From Symsagittifera roscoffensis (Eukaryota; Xenacoelomorpha; Acoela; Convolutidae), in the NCBI RefSeq assembly GCF_963678635.1, contig NC_087065.1, positions 4,985,209-5,045,208 of the forward strand: a stretch of 60,000 bases of DNA. The letters are read 5' to 3'. Below, piece after piece: positions 1 to 12,700 of the stretch. Position 1 is the first letter of the stretch; every line of letters starts with the position of its first letter. Position numbers and translations under genes: made by a program. The notes under the pieces are model-generated. The model was not told the DNA's origin, did no database searches, and saw only the letters and a program-made list of their open reading frames with translations.

Positions 1-151
1 TCTTACTGAAGCCAAAACAATTATCAAGATAATTACACTGAAACAGTGTAGCCAAATTTTGTTTGCGGAGCTTTTTTGTGTTACTGTCGCTCGGGCAGCG
101 GATGCCTCGAGGAAAATCTGCCAGGGCGGCGTTCTTCGCAAGAACTGCCAG
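1..151 (+). other. Possible 3' part of an exon ending at a strong splice donor
   Basis: The last 90 bases are clearly richer in G+C and CpG than the DNA that follows, and they end at 151|152 in a consensus donor (CAG|GTAAGT). All three frames are open over this stretch. One contains an ATG at 110 that reads into the donor. No partner exon is recognisable before the asparaginase gene. It could be a 5' leader exon of that gene, or the end of an unrelated gene lying to the left. The product is unknown. Confidence 0.3.
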
Positions 152-691
152 GTAAGTTTCCCGGATTTATTTTACTTAACATTTTCAGGGGTTGCGTTCA
201 TAGCTTTTGCATTTTCATTGCTTTTGTAGAAAACCATTACGAATAAATTTCGGTAATTGTAAGGGTTGTACTTCACAATATCACCACTTCTATGGTATCT
301 ACCAAAAATTGGCACCCCTGAAAATGAAAGAAGTAAATTTTAAATTAGCACTAGAGCGTTCTAATAAAATTCGAACTTTGCTCTATTCTGATTTTTCGAA
401 AATTCGACTAACTTAATCTACTTGACAATCACCCCTTTCTTGAAAGGGGGATATTTGTTAAGTAGATCCATTATAAGTAATGGTTCAAAAGCTCGGAAAA
501 TTCGGGACCATAACACGGATCATACCCTTGAACTGAAATGGCTTGAGCCAAATTCAGAGCGAAAGTATAAACTTACCAAAACTATACGCAATTGTGCACT
601 TCAAAAAACATACATATAAAATTTATGAGACGTAAAAGTAAATGGTCCTTTTTAGACTAAATTTTGCAGAAACAAAGTGTTTCTGCAAGAA
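152..691. other. Non-coding, nothing recognised
   Basis: AT-rich sequence after the donor at 152. The short open frames here have no family resemblance and no splice-site support. It is probably intron or intergenic DNA. Confidence 0.5.
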
Positions 692-1777
692 TTATTGTTC
701 CGACTTTCGATACGAAAGTAACGGAATATTTGTGCTCGGGGTGGGTTTTTTTTTTCTTCAGACAAATTTCGACTTTTTAACTAGCCATTTTTGACGGAAT
801 TTTTTTATATCATTCAAAAGGTATTGTTGTCCTGAGCTTAAATTTGAAAAGATATTTCACCTGTGATCATTTTTCGTAAAGTTATGAGGGTTTAAAGATT
901 GCCATTTTGAACAATTTGGGACAATTAACGCGCGATATAATTCGCGCTATTAACGCGTAAGCGGAGATTTAATCCGTCTTATAAATCGTTCCAAATTGGT
1001 TGAACGAAGCTTATTTGCCATAATTGATGTGTTACAAGGAACGAAAACTATCTTTTTGTACCTTTATATGGCGTGTGGGGGGATGATTTTCATAAAAAAT
1101 TTCAAATTTTAGAAAAAAAATTTTTCATTTTATTTTATTTCATATAATGTTTTTATGTTATTACTGCTGCTCCATAAGACTTCAAAAGCAGTCGGAACAT
1201 TCAGGGCTTCGCCCTGATACGAGCAGTCTTGTTATTATTGTTCCGACTTTCGATACGAAAGTAACGGAATATTTGTGCTCGGGGTGGGTTTTTTTTTTCT
1301 TCAGACAAATTTCGACTTTTTAACTAGCCATTTTTGACGGAATTTTTTTATATCATTCAAAAGCTATTGTTGTCCTGAGCTCAAATTTGAAAAGATATTT
1401 CACCTGTGATCATTTTTCGTAAAGTTAGGGGGGTTTAAAGATAGCCATTTTGGCCAATTTGGGACAATTAACGCGCGATATATTTCGCGCTATTAACGCG
1501 TAAGCGGAGATTTAATCCGTCTTAAAATCGTTCCAAATTGGTTGAAAGAAGCTTATTTGCCATAATTGATTTGTTAAAAGGAGCTAAATCTATCTTTTTG
1601 TACTTTATATGGCGTGTGGGGGGATGATTTTCATAAAAAATTTCAAATTTTAGAAAATTTTGTTTTTCATATTCATTTATTACATTTACTTTTTTGATGT
1701 TATTACTGCTCCATAAAACCTTAAAAGGCAGTCGGAACATTCAGGGCTTCGCCCTGATACGAGCAGTCTTGTTATTA
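692..1777 (+). mobile_element. Tandem dimer of a 543-bp Helentron/HINE-like non-autonomous element
   Basis: Two head-to-tail copies (692-1234 and 1235-1777) have an exact 543-bp period and are nearly identical. Each starts TTATTGTTCCGAC. About 500 bp later it has the inverted complement GTCGGAAC (1191-1198 in copy 1). This is followed by a perfect hairpin TCAGGGCTTCGCCCTGA (1201-1217; 1741-1757) and a short tail ending GTTATTA. Subterminal inverted repeats, a hairpin close to the 3' end, no long ORF and head-to-tail arrays are the known hallmarks of Helentron-associated elements such as DINE-1. The alternative is an ordinary TIR MITE with a hairpin spacer. Related copies lie near 13.6-15.3 kb and 20.9-21.4 kb. 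Confidence 0.55.
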
Positions 1778-2424
1778 ATGTGCGCGGGTTTTTTTGATCA
1801 ACCATTTTGAAATGTTCGAGCTCTTCTCCAGAATGACCATAATTGACATGCTGGTACTATTATAATGGGTCCCAGGAAACGAATACGAACCATGTTTTTT
1901 CGAAGATTTTAAGGCCTCAAAATGTTTCTTCAGGGACCCATATAAAATTTAAGGACCCAATTATCATACTTGTACCGGCATGTTTTTCTGCACCGCTGGC
2001 ATTTTTTGGAAAAAACTCCGTTGTAAACTTTTTGGGAGCTTTTGATTTAAAAAAACGTCAAAATAAGTATAATGGTACCAAAGACAACTTGAGAAACTCT
2101 TGATTGAGGGCTGGTACTTCTTGTAGGCCAGTCAGAATGGCTATCGTAAGATAATACCAAGGTGGCTTTGGTTAAATTTGGTAGCTAAGAACAGAATTTT
2201 GTTGATCGCTCGGTTGTTAAACCGTTCTTTCAGTCAGTCGGTCATTCTCATTCAGTTTCGATTTGTAAGTAAAAGCTCTATTGCATCAGCCGTACGTTAC
2301 AGATCAGTTGGTGATTTTGTCTGCCGAGATATACATTGAGCAGAAGTCTTCAACTGCAGAATGATGTCTTATAAAAACATTCAGTTTTCTTTAAAAAATA
2401 ACCACCAGTTGCGGATTTTGGGGA

Positions 2425-2490
2425 TAGGTTTGGGGCAGACGCCTTTCTTCAGGGATTCGACCCGATAAACCCGATTTTTGGCTGGCTGAC
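2425..2490 (-). repeat. Fragment of dispersed repeat family A
   Basis: Contains TCAGGGATTCGACCC. This is the reverse complement of the block GGGTCGAATCCCTGA in the repeat near 7.5 kb, and a diverged form lies near 38.08 kb. The family has no coding capacity. Confidence 0.35.
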
Positions 2491-2881
2491 CCTAGAATTT
2501 GGGTCTGCTTTTGGCTGAGCCTGCTAAATTTTCCGTTCTTCTAAATTCTCAAACATGGTATCGTTGGCGACAAAAACATTTGTGTTTTTGATGTAATTTT
2601 GACGAAGACAAATAAAGCAGAACCAAAAATTGTAACCAGACAAGAAAAACCAAAATTATTCTTGTGAAACTAAAATTAATGAAAAATACTTGTCATCATA
2701 ATTTTTATAGGATCATTAAAAATTATGAATGAGCAAAATTAAATTCTATTTTAGCTCAGACTAAAACTTTCGGCTCACAATGAATTCAGTTCGTTGGTAT
2801 TCTTGGTTTTTTCTTTGTCAATCCAGCCAATCAGACTACTTACAACTGGGAGGTGGAGCAATAAGCAGTATAGTCTAAGAG

Positions 2882-3101
2882 GAGTGCAGCCAGTATTTAG
2901 ACAGCCGCGTATTCATACTGGTCAGTATTTAGACAAATACTGTATGAACCAATCAGAATCGAGAAAAAACATAAATAATCCAAAATAAATAATAATTATT
3001 TATTAATTTCTTCTTTGTCTCGATTCTGATTGGTTGAAACAGTATTTGTCTAAATACTGACCAGTATGAATACGCGGCTGTCTAAATACTGACATGTAAC
3101 C
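2882..3101. mobile_element. 220-bp foldback element (MULE-like MITE candidate)
   Basis: The left arm (2891 to about 2968) and right arm (about 3013-3091) are inverted complements with very few mismatches over some 78 bp, separated by about 45 bp of AT-rich loop. The element is flanked on both sides by the same 10 bp, AGTCTAAGAG (2872-2881 and 3102-3111), which reads as a target-site duplication. Long terminal inverted repeats with a 9-11 bp duplication are typical of Mutator-like elements. No transposase is present. Confidence 0.6.
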
Positions 3102-3405
3102 AGTCTAAGAGCAGAATGGGTCCAAGGGCAGAAAAACAGAAAAATATTACTGATTAATACGGGCAAATTGATAAAACAATTATCAGAATCCTCAATACAT
3201 ACCAAGAAAAAGTATTAAGTATCCATGAATTGAATAATTTCATCAAGTTTTTTTTCATTGATTTTTTTAATGTGCATAAAGTATTAGTTTTTTTGGTTAT
3301 TGACTATTATTTTACTTGATTTACAGATTAGCTTAAAAAAGATAATATTTTTCTGTTTTTCTGCTCTCTTGGACCAATTACGCTCTTAGACCATTCTGCT
3401 TTTTG
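3102..3405. mobile_element. Second foldback element next to the MULE-like one
   Basis: The block at 3103-3152 (containing AGAAAAACAGAAAAATATT) is repeated in inverted form at about 3345-3403. The middle is AT-rich and non-coding. The first foldback lies at its left tip, so it is probably the older element and was the target of that insertion. Confidence 0.5.
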
Positions 3406-3776
3406 ACTGGCCACCTTACAACCGTCTGTGCGACTGTATTGTTTTTTAATCCGAGTGAATATTATGTAACAAGTTGTAGAAAATTACATAACAGGCGTAT
3501 TTTGTTCACGCAAGCAGAAGTTATTCACAAAAATTGAACTCGTTTTCGTTCTCAATTTTTTAAAACCGAAGTTTTTCATATCCCAATTCTGGTTTAAAAA
3601 TCTTAATTTTACATTTCGAAATGAAGAATTTGCCAAATAGTTTCATTAGTTTCTAAATTCACAATTCTCTCCATAAGAGCAAAAAACGTTCAGCAAAAAA
3701 TTGTTTTACCCATTTTTTTTCTTTAAAAATCCTTTGAAGAACTGATTATTTGTTCGTTGTTAAGTTCTCTTTTTAC

Positions 3777-6700
3777 ATGAATCGAAACGCAATCATGTCT
3801 CCTAACCAGAATAAAAAACGTCCATATCCTCTCGACGAGATCCACAAACATTTCAGCGAGCCGACGAAACATCTGCATGTGAAACTACGGGACATCCAGG
3901 ATCCGAGTTTCGAGGAACATCATCGTCCGCTCTATGACATCCAGATTGACGAGGAACTACAGAGTCCTTCGTTTCGGGACCCTGTTCACCATCGCGTGCT
4001 GGTTATTTACACTGGAGGCACGATAGGAATGTGCGAGGAGCGTCGGGGGATGGGTCTAGTTCCGAAGCCGAACTTCCTCGGCAAGACGATCAGTGAGTTG
4101 CCGATGATACACGACAAGAACTTCGCAGCTCTGAGATCTCTCGTCAGTCCTCCATTGCTCACAGCACAGGTACATTTTTGGTGCTAGGTAAATAGGACAA
4201 CACGCCATTAAGACAACAACCCGCACTGAAGTTTCATGGATAATAATCGATTATATTGGATTTTTATTGTGAGTCTCTACAAAATAACAAAAATAATCGA
4301 TTATAATCGATTGAAAATGGATTATAATGATAATATTTTTTAAGCAATAAAATCCCAATATAATCGATTATTTTCAATAAAAAGTTATCAAAAGAAAAAT
4401 AATCCATTTTAACCGATTATAATGGATTATAATCTATTTATTCAAATCTTTTTGTGTGTTGTTTTCATTTTTTCATAATTTTGTTAAAATTAAGTTAGTT
4501 ATTTTGTTCTCTCGCTTAATTTCATTTTTTCCTATTTTCAATCGAGTTAATTTTCGTCGTGGTTGGGGGTTACGTGGGGGATGGGGGTACGTGAGAGGGG
4601 TACGTCGTGGGTTGGGGGGGGGTACGTTGGGGGGATGGTGGTACGTGAGGGGGTACGTCGTGGGTTGGGGGTACGTTGGTGGGGGGGGGGCGTACGTTGG
4701 GGGGGAGGGAGTACGTTGGCGGGGGGGGGGGGTGGTACGTTGGGGCGGGGGGGGGGTACGTTGAGGCGGGTGGGTTGTACGTTGGGGCGGGGGGTTGACG
4801 CGAGGAGCTGGTCAAAAATGCTGTTTTTGGGCACTTTTTGGAAAATTACTACATATTGGTCGCCCCTGGATGAACGTGTTCGTTCGAGTTTTGCAGAAAA
4901 TTGCAGAAATTAGAGTCATTATTTACAAAATTTAATCAATTTTCATGGATTTTATGTACAAAGAATAATCCATTATATTGAAAACAAAAATGGATTATAA
5001 TCGATTATAATGGATTTAAATTTTTCCAAAATAATCGATTATAATCGATTAAAAATCGATTACGTGGTCTAAATTTGACATGATAATCGATTATATTGAC
5101 AACATTTTAGTCAAGGAAAATCCATTATAATCGACTATTACCCATGAAACTTCGGTGCGGGAAGGCATTAGGGCGATAAGACATTAAACGATAAATAAGC
5201 GTTATTACGGTTAAAATGAGCAGTTCGAATTTAAGCGGTTTAAGTTTCTCAGAAATACAATGTGTAGAATGGCGTGTAGCTAGGGTTGTGCGGACTTACT
5301 TACTAGTAAGTAAGTTACTAGTAAAAGTACTAGTAACGTACTAGTAAGCAAAATAAGGCTTATTACTAGTAAGTTGAACCAATATGAAATTTTTGAAAAA
5401 AATGAGGCTCAATTATCAGTCGAAAGAGCAGATAAACTTGTTTTCATATAATGCAACGCTGCTTCACTTGTTAATATTGATCATAATGATTATTTAGCGG
5501 ATTTTGAGTTTGTGTAAAATGAATAGTCTTCAATTTTGGTAGTTTCAGGCAGATTCTGAGTTTTTGAAACTTTCTAGTAAGTAAAAGTAACTTACTAGTA
5601 AAAAAGTGGTAACTTACTAGTAACTCACTAGTAAACGAATTTTACTTACTAGTAACTGCACAACCCTACGTGTAGCGTCATCTTGAAAACTTATCAGAAA
5701 CGGTTATCGTCCTTATGGCTGTCGTCTTATTTGCTGATCACTATTTTTTGATCGTTATAAACTTGAATCGGAATTTTGAATAGGCAAAAATTGAGACGAG
5801 GTTGAAATTGTTTTTTAGCGACTGCGTTCTTTCAAATTATGGATTTCCAAAATTTTTTCAAAAATTGTTTGTCGACCTTTTTTTAAGATACCAAAATGAT
5901 TTCTCGAGCTCTCCTAAATCTCTGTAAAGACCCTATTTTGACCAAATCTCCTGCGCCTCACGCAATTTATTTCACAAACAGGCCAAAATTACCGTTTAAC
6001 ATGCCAGAAGAAGCAAGTATGAAAGATGGGTCCAACCATTTTATGAAAACCTCAAACGCATAAAAAACAGTTATATCCGAAAGTTTTCTAGGCGCTTTAA
6101 ATTTTTCTTGAGGGGAACCCATCAATATTTTAGGAACCCAACAATCATATTTCGACCCCAACTTTCAGATCGAACGTGCTTATCATGAGCATGCTACATT
6201 TCAAACTTCTGCTCTGCTCTAGGTGACTGGATCGGCTAGTATGGGCAATGGCACTCTGTTCGTGATGCCCGAATCCCAACTGGGAACTCGGGTGGAGTTC
6301 GAGATACTGGAGTACCAGCCACTCCTCGACAGCAGCAACATGACACAGGTATACAGCAATAGACTTTCAACACCATACCTGTTATCTGTTCCAGACTTGG
6401 CGTTTTTCGGAGGAGGGCGTTTTCGAAACCTTAATTTGACTTTTTTTAAGTTAGCCATTTTCATTTATCGATAACTGCTGAAACCTTCAAAAATATTTTT
6501 TGTCAAAATTTTATTGAAGGGCTTAGAAAAAAATGCGTGTTTTTTGCGCGCTTGCCAAGTAGAGTTTTGTGTCTTGACGCGACAAGCACTCTTTTGAAAA
6601 TTGTTCCATTTTGTCAGTCAAAGTAGATAATTTGTGAATTTTTGATCCTATTAGCAATATGAAGTGGTCTTTGAAAGAAGAACGGTCACTCCCTCAATTT

Positions 6701-9700
6701 CTAGACCACCGCTGCCAGTAATTCACAGGAAAAAGAACATACTGTTGTAGCTGTAGTTGATGTATCGAGGGGCAGCGCTTTGTTTTCGTCAAGGCTGTTT
6801 GTAGCGTCGTTTCGTCCATTTCAGACTTTGCGCTTTTCCCCCAGGTGTGATTCTGGTTAGAAGGGGGCCTCGATTCCAGTAACTACGCCGTCAAACGGGG
6901 ATTTGTTTTTATAGCGTTGCTATGGTGTCTGAATAAAATTTCTTCCGTATAAGTGGTCGCAAGGAACGGGAAAACAACTCATAGTCGAGGTTATGAGCCA
7001 ATGTTGAGTCGATAACGGCCATCAGGAGCGAGTTCAACTGATGTGATTGATCGCTGGTCCAATCTTAAAAAGAAGAGGAGATGTCTGAATTGAACCAAAG
7101 TGTGAGATTAGTGAGTGTAGTAAGGTTTGGGACATTTAAAGAAGTGGTTGGTGTCGCATGGAGTGTTTAAGCACTTGGTCTTTCATTGGGGACACTGGGG
7201 TCCAACCTGTAAAGGTAGCAGTTGAGAAACAGTGAATAGCCGAAGCGTAATTGAGTCGCCAAACAAGCCAGATCACTTTTTTTCTGACGGGTTTGAGCAG
7301 CCTGGTTTAGCGGCAAACACCGATTCACTTGCACTTCCATTCACTGGCGTTTATTAGCTTTCGCTCTGACCCGTTTTTTTTTGCAGTTTTTCAATGGCAT
7401 TTGCAAAAAAAGCTGCTTAGGTTCCTTAAGAAAGTTTAAGGGTAGAATCGCTAAAAGTTATTGAAATAGTAGGTAAATTCGGGACGCCTTGGGTGATCAT
7501 GGGTCGAATCCCTGAGTAAAGGGGCGTCCTTCTCCGAACATCGCCACCCCTAAATCGGCTTCCTTTCTGTCATTTTGTGATTTGCAGGACAACTGGTGTC
7601 AGATGGCAAGAGACATCAGGAAATACTACGACAAGTTCGATGGATTCATCATCCTCCATGGAACAGACACTATGGCCTACACTGCGTCTGCACTGTCCAT
7701 GATGTGTGACCACCTCGGTCAGTAATGAAACTATAACGTGTACACAATTACTGGCCTTCTTAAGCTTAAGTCCTCTCTTAAAGCCAAATGATATTGAAAT
7801 TGCCGACCTGATAATACGAAATGAGAGCCGCAAATAAAAAATAAATTTTCTTCTAACTTAATTGCTGTTGGGCTAAATATTTGTCGCTGTTTTTTTTTCG
7901 GGTTATTTGAATGACAATTTAATTTGTGTATAGGCAAGCCGATAGTGTTGACGGGGTCCCAGGTGCCTATTTTTGAGCACAGGAGTGACGCGAGGGAGAA
8001 TTTGATGGGAGCTCTTTTCTGTGCAGGACACTACTCCATTCCAGAAGTGTCGCTCTTCTTCAAAAACACTCTCTACAGGTGAGAGAAACAAAACAATTTA
8101 TACGTTTTCTTCTCTTGCAGCTTTTGTCAATTGGCTGCTGATAATTAAAGCATTTCTTTCTTTTGATTTTTGGCTTGTTTTTTGGTGAGAAAGTGGTGGT
8201 GATCATTTTGCTTGTTTGAGTATTAAAAAAAATGATTTTTTCAAATTTTTTTTTCAAAAATGAATTTTTAAAGTTGTGCAATTAACGAAACGCGTTTAAG
8301 AAAGGCTAGAAGTCATTTTTAACAGCCCAGAAAGTAATTCCGTTTAGGGGGAACCGTGTGTCGAAGGTGGACTGTTCTTCTTACCATGCGTTTCACTCTC
8401 CAAATATGCAACCATTGGCAGACATAGACATGTATGTGAACATCCGCTGGGACATCATCTACAGGGACCCGGAACTCAGTAAGTATCCGTAGAATCATAC
8501 CCTTGCCATTTTAATTTCCCGTAATCTAGACATGTTTTTATCTCGTTATATGTTTCATCTAGTTATATTTTTCATTATCTTGTAACTAATGGCTATCTTA
8601 TTTTTTTACTCTATTTGGTTAATTTAATTTATTGGCAAGTTAATTTTTTGCTGCGACAGTAGTTAAGTAATTGTTAGCCAAGATATTGTTCAAAGAGTGG
8701 GAAGAAGGCAAAGGCTGTTTTTTTTCGCGCGATTTTAGGTATTCAAAAAACATTAATAGGGGTTCAAGTGTTGTATCATAATAAAACAGTTTCAGTCGTG
8801 ATTCCGAAGTTTTTTTTTACAAATACTTAAACTATTATTGCCTAATTCCTAATGCTTTATGTCAATCCGTTCCCTCCATCCGAAAAGGCCGAGAAACTTA
8901 AATGTTGAATGTTTTTTAATTTGTTGTTTATTTTCTGAGCCAACATGTTCAGTTCAGAAACAGTTAAAGATGAAAAAACGGAGCAAAAATACGGTTTTTG
9001 GGAATTTTTAAGAAAGTTTTGTTCAAATAGTTGCGTTTTTTGTGTCGCGTGTTCCCTTCAAAATTTGTAAATTGTGAAACCTATGAATTCTATTTGTTCT
9101 GCAGAGGAGTTTTCCATCCAGGACAAGATGGAGCCTAACGTGACCATGTTGCGTTTCTACCCAGGCATGACAGTCGAACTCATCTCCAACTTCCTCCGTC
9201 CCCCCGTGCGGGGGGTGGTGTTGCAGACATTCGGAAGTGGGAATGGACCAGATGCGAGGGAGGATATTCTGAGGGCGTTCAAGAAGGCGTCTGACGAGGG
9301 GGTGTTGATCATAAACTGCACTCAGTGCTACAAGGGTGGGGTGTCCCCAGGTAAAAAAAAGATAACGAAGCGTAAAATTAAATTGTATTAAGTTGAATAA
9401 ATAAATAGATATTCGTCCATATTTATTTTGTTACCGAAAATGTCTACTCTGCTAGTTTTAAAGATGAATGTATGAAATGGTTTCAACGTCCGAAAGAGGT
9501 TTTGAACGTAAAAAATGGCAGTCATGTTAATGTATATGCCGTGGTGAGTGAAATTTGAAACTTTGAGAAAACTGGATCAAAGGTAAGTGAAGGCGAATTG
9601 CGTGGCGACTTGATCGATCAATTCAATTCAACCAAAGTTGAGGATGTTCAATAACAAAAACCGATTTTTCAAGTTAAGAAAGCTGCTGCTATTATACTGA

Positions 9701-12700
9701 TACTTTTTTGGTATAATTTAACGATTTCCATTTTTTGCCGACGAATTACCCGGAAATTTTTTTATCGGCAACCTGGCGCTAAAAATTAGTTCTATTCGCA
9801 CCCCAAAGTTGCAATTTTTCGGCCAAAATCATCCAAATCAACCCAAATAAAAGTATTTTTATTTAGATTTTTGTGTTATGTAGTCTTCTCTAATATTTCG
9901 CCCCTCACAGATTCCCATTTTATTATCTCTCACACACAAAGAACTTTTTGCATTTTGGACTGTTTTTGCCGCGACATAAATGTCTGGGACACAAATGTCC
10001 TGACACGGGGTGAAATATTTGACGAGGCGCGAAACATGCAACAATTATTTTTTATGCATATTTTATTTTATGCAGGCTATGCATCTGGCGTGGCGCTGAA
10101 GAGTAGTGGGGTGGTGCTTGGGGGAGACATGACCCCGGAAGCAGCTCTGACTAAGCTGGGCTATGTACTGGCTAAAGATGACCTGTCCATTGAGGAAAAG
10201 AGGGAGTTGATGAGGCAGAATCTGAGGGGAGAGTTGAGTGTGGAGAATGTTGCTAGGGGAGAAATTTCACTGCGTAACAAGGTATGTGGATGTTGCAACC
10301 AACTTACACGCATTCGTAGGCTCGGATCAAGTTAACATCCTCCCCCCTGCCACCTATGTTATTGAACCAGCCACCTATTATTAATTATTACAGTCATTAA
10401 CAACTTGAGCCTGCCATCTATTGTAATATATCACCTTGTACGGATCTTAGATACAATTAACAAGAGAATAATATTAAAGTATTAAAGTAAGCAGTTTAAA
10501 TAGTTTAAAACAATGCATCACTGTCGTCAGTTCAAGGGCGGATTTATGGGAAAATCAATTTGGTCGACCTAAAAAAAAAAAAAAGGTCGTCAAAATTTTG
10601 GAAAATTTTTTGAAAATCCGCCCACCCCCTCGAGAAAATCCTAGATCCGCCTCTGCGTCAGTTGTGTCACGCTCATCAATAGTTGGACTGTAGGGGATTT
10701 CATTATTAGTAATGAACGTAGTGAATACTCTTGTTTTAGTAGGTGATTTTGTGTAGTTTTTTTTTCAGGCGCACGCACAATTTGGTGTGTATAGGTCTCT
10801 GCAATCCATAGACAAGTCTTTGAAAATGTTAAAAATTTTTAGGACCGATCAAAGAAAACAAAAGAACAAAAAGAGTGTCTTTGCTGCGGAATCCGCGTAC
10901 AATTCACAAAATACATAGTTTGGCCTCGTAATGTGTTCACGCTCAAGTTTGATTTCTTGCAGTTTGACTTTTGATTTTTTTATCTGCACTTTATTTTCTT
11001 TGCTAAAAGGAAGGCAAACTCCACTATCGAAAAGCTGAAATTTAAAGGCCACCAAAAACGTGATCAACTTCTTATTTCGACAATGGAATTTAATCATCAG
11101 GTTACATGTAATAAAAATTTATCTATTGAGCCAGTTTTCTCAAATTGGGTTAATTTTATCACATAATGGTCAATCATAAATTGTCCATGAAATTCAAAGA
11201 GCTTTAAGGGCATATTCTGTTTCTTTCAAATTTGCAAGTTGAAGGTTTTTTTTAAAAAAAGTCTTTTTTTTCGGTTTCCTTGCGTTCATCACTCTTTTCC
11301 AAATGTCAATTGGCATTGTTTTTTTTTAGAAAAAAATCCTAAAATGGTCGAACAACTACAGATATGCATTCATACATATTATTGAGTTTATGGCTGCACT
11401 TAGGTGTAAATGCACTTTTGAATTTCAATTAAAATTCTTGCTAAAAATTAGGTGAATTGCTCTTTCCAAGTACGAAAGTGAAAAAGGTGCAAAAATGTGA
11501 GCGACTTCTAGTTTCGAAAGTGGATTTCATTTCTGATTTTCATAGCAAAAAAAACTAGGCTCATTGATCCATTATTCTCAAATTAAGTTATTTTCAGCAA
11601 AACAACTCAATCTTAAATTTTTCTTGAAATTCAAACAGGCCTTATTTTATTTTGAAGTTTTAAAAAAAACAAGTCGGCATTTTTTTCTTTTTCCTTGCGT
11701 TCATTAACATATATTCAGATGTTTTTTTTTCAAAATATATGCATTCAGGTCAAACACATGAGAAATTTTGCGCATCTTTTTATTCAAATTCCGTCAAAAC
11801 TTTTCACATTCTGTTAGCGATATTTGTTTAAAATTTACGTTCTGTTGAAATTGCGATATTTTATTAAAATTCCGTCAAAGTTTGCTAGTTGAAATTGCGA
11901 TATTTGTCTGGAAAATGAACACACCCAATCATAAATATTCTGTTATTTTCTTCAAAAAAGTCAGCACAAAAACTTCTTATATTTTATTACGCCTTGGTGG
12001 CAGTTTTTTTATGTTCTGTTAAGAAGTTTTGCACTGAGCAGAATGGTCCAATAGAAGAAAGACCTTATTAGCCGAATCTAAAATTTGCAGACTGTTTTAC
12101 ACCCTTTGTATAAAGTGTGTCCCATTATTATTACTACTACCTCTATAGCGTTTCATATCGAAGTCCACACCGTTTTTTTGTTGTGTGATGTTATAAAATG
12201 TTACCCGTATCAAAAATCTAGTATCTGAGAACGAAAATGGCCCACAAAATGGGTTTTGTCATAAATTATCGGATTGGGTACGTCTCACCAAAAATATAAT
12301 AATCAGAAAAGTTTCCTCAAGTTGAAGCTAAGGCTATGAGGTAATTTAGTTTTTTTTCTCAAAATTTTGAAATTTGCAAAAATTTACTTAACTGTGTAGT
12401 TTTTTTTACTCTCGCTTTAAATAATCTATCGCATAACTCACAGAAATATTTTCCATACTTATCTTTTTTGTAATATTTTGGTACTAGTCAAGTTCTGGTA
12501 TGCTTTTGTGTCGTATGATGTATTAACAACTGGATTGGTTTGCACTTTGCAGCAGCAACCGCCCCCTTTGGTTCGGCTGATAGCCGAGAACTGCGCCTCT
12601 AAAGTGAAGGTGAGTATAACAAGCCTAACAACTTTAACATTACAATTAAACATATAATTAATTGAAACTGGTCCCGGTAAGTTATCGGGTTTGATTTATT

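Larger units (their letters stand above)
4189..5735. mobile_element. Foldback element with ATAATCGATTAT-rich interior, in asparaginase intron 1
   Basis: The left tip (4189-4225, AGGACAACACGCCATTAAGAC) is matched in inverted form at 5711-5741 (TCCTTATGGCTGTCGTCTTAT). A second inverted match (CATGAAACTTCGGTGCGGG, 5143-5161, against CCCGCACTGAAGTTTCATG, 4220-4238) lies inside. The tip repeats a short motif (GGACAAC / AGACAAC). The interior holds many copies of the self-complementary word ATAATCGATTAT. A hAT-like MITE (5281-5668) has been inserted into it. A partial relative lies at 51718-51990. Exact ends and target duplication are not resolved. Confidence 0.5.

Noticed and set aside
4456-4913. 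Overlapping long open frames on both strands (Gly/Val-rich on +, Pro/Thr-rich on -)
   Set aside because: They are translations of the GTACGT+poly-G minisatellite, open in several frames at once, with no conserved domain.
7485-7525. tRNA B box (GGGTCGAATCCC) as sign of a tRNA gene
   Set aside because: No A box upstream, and the block belongs to a dispersed repeat found again near 38.08 kb.
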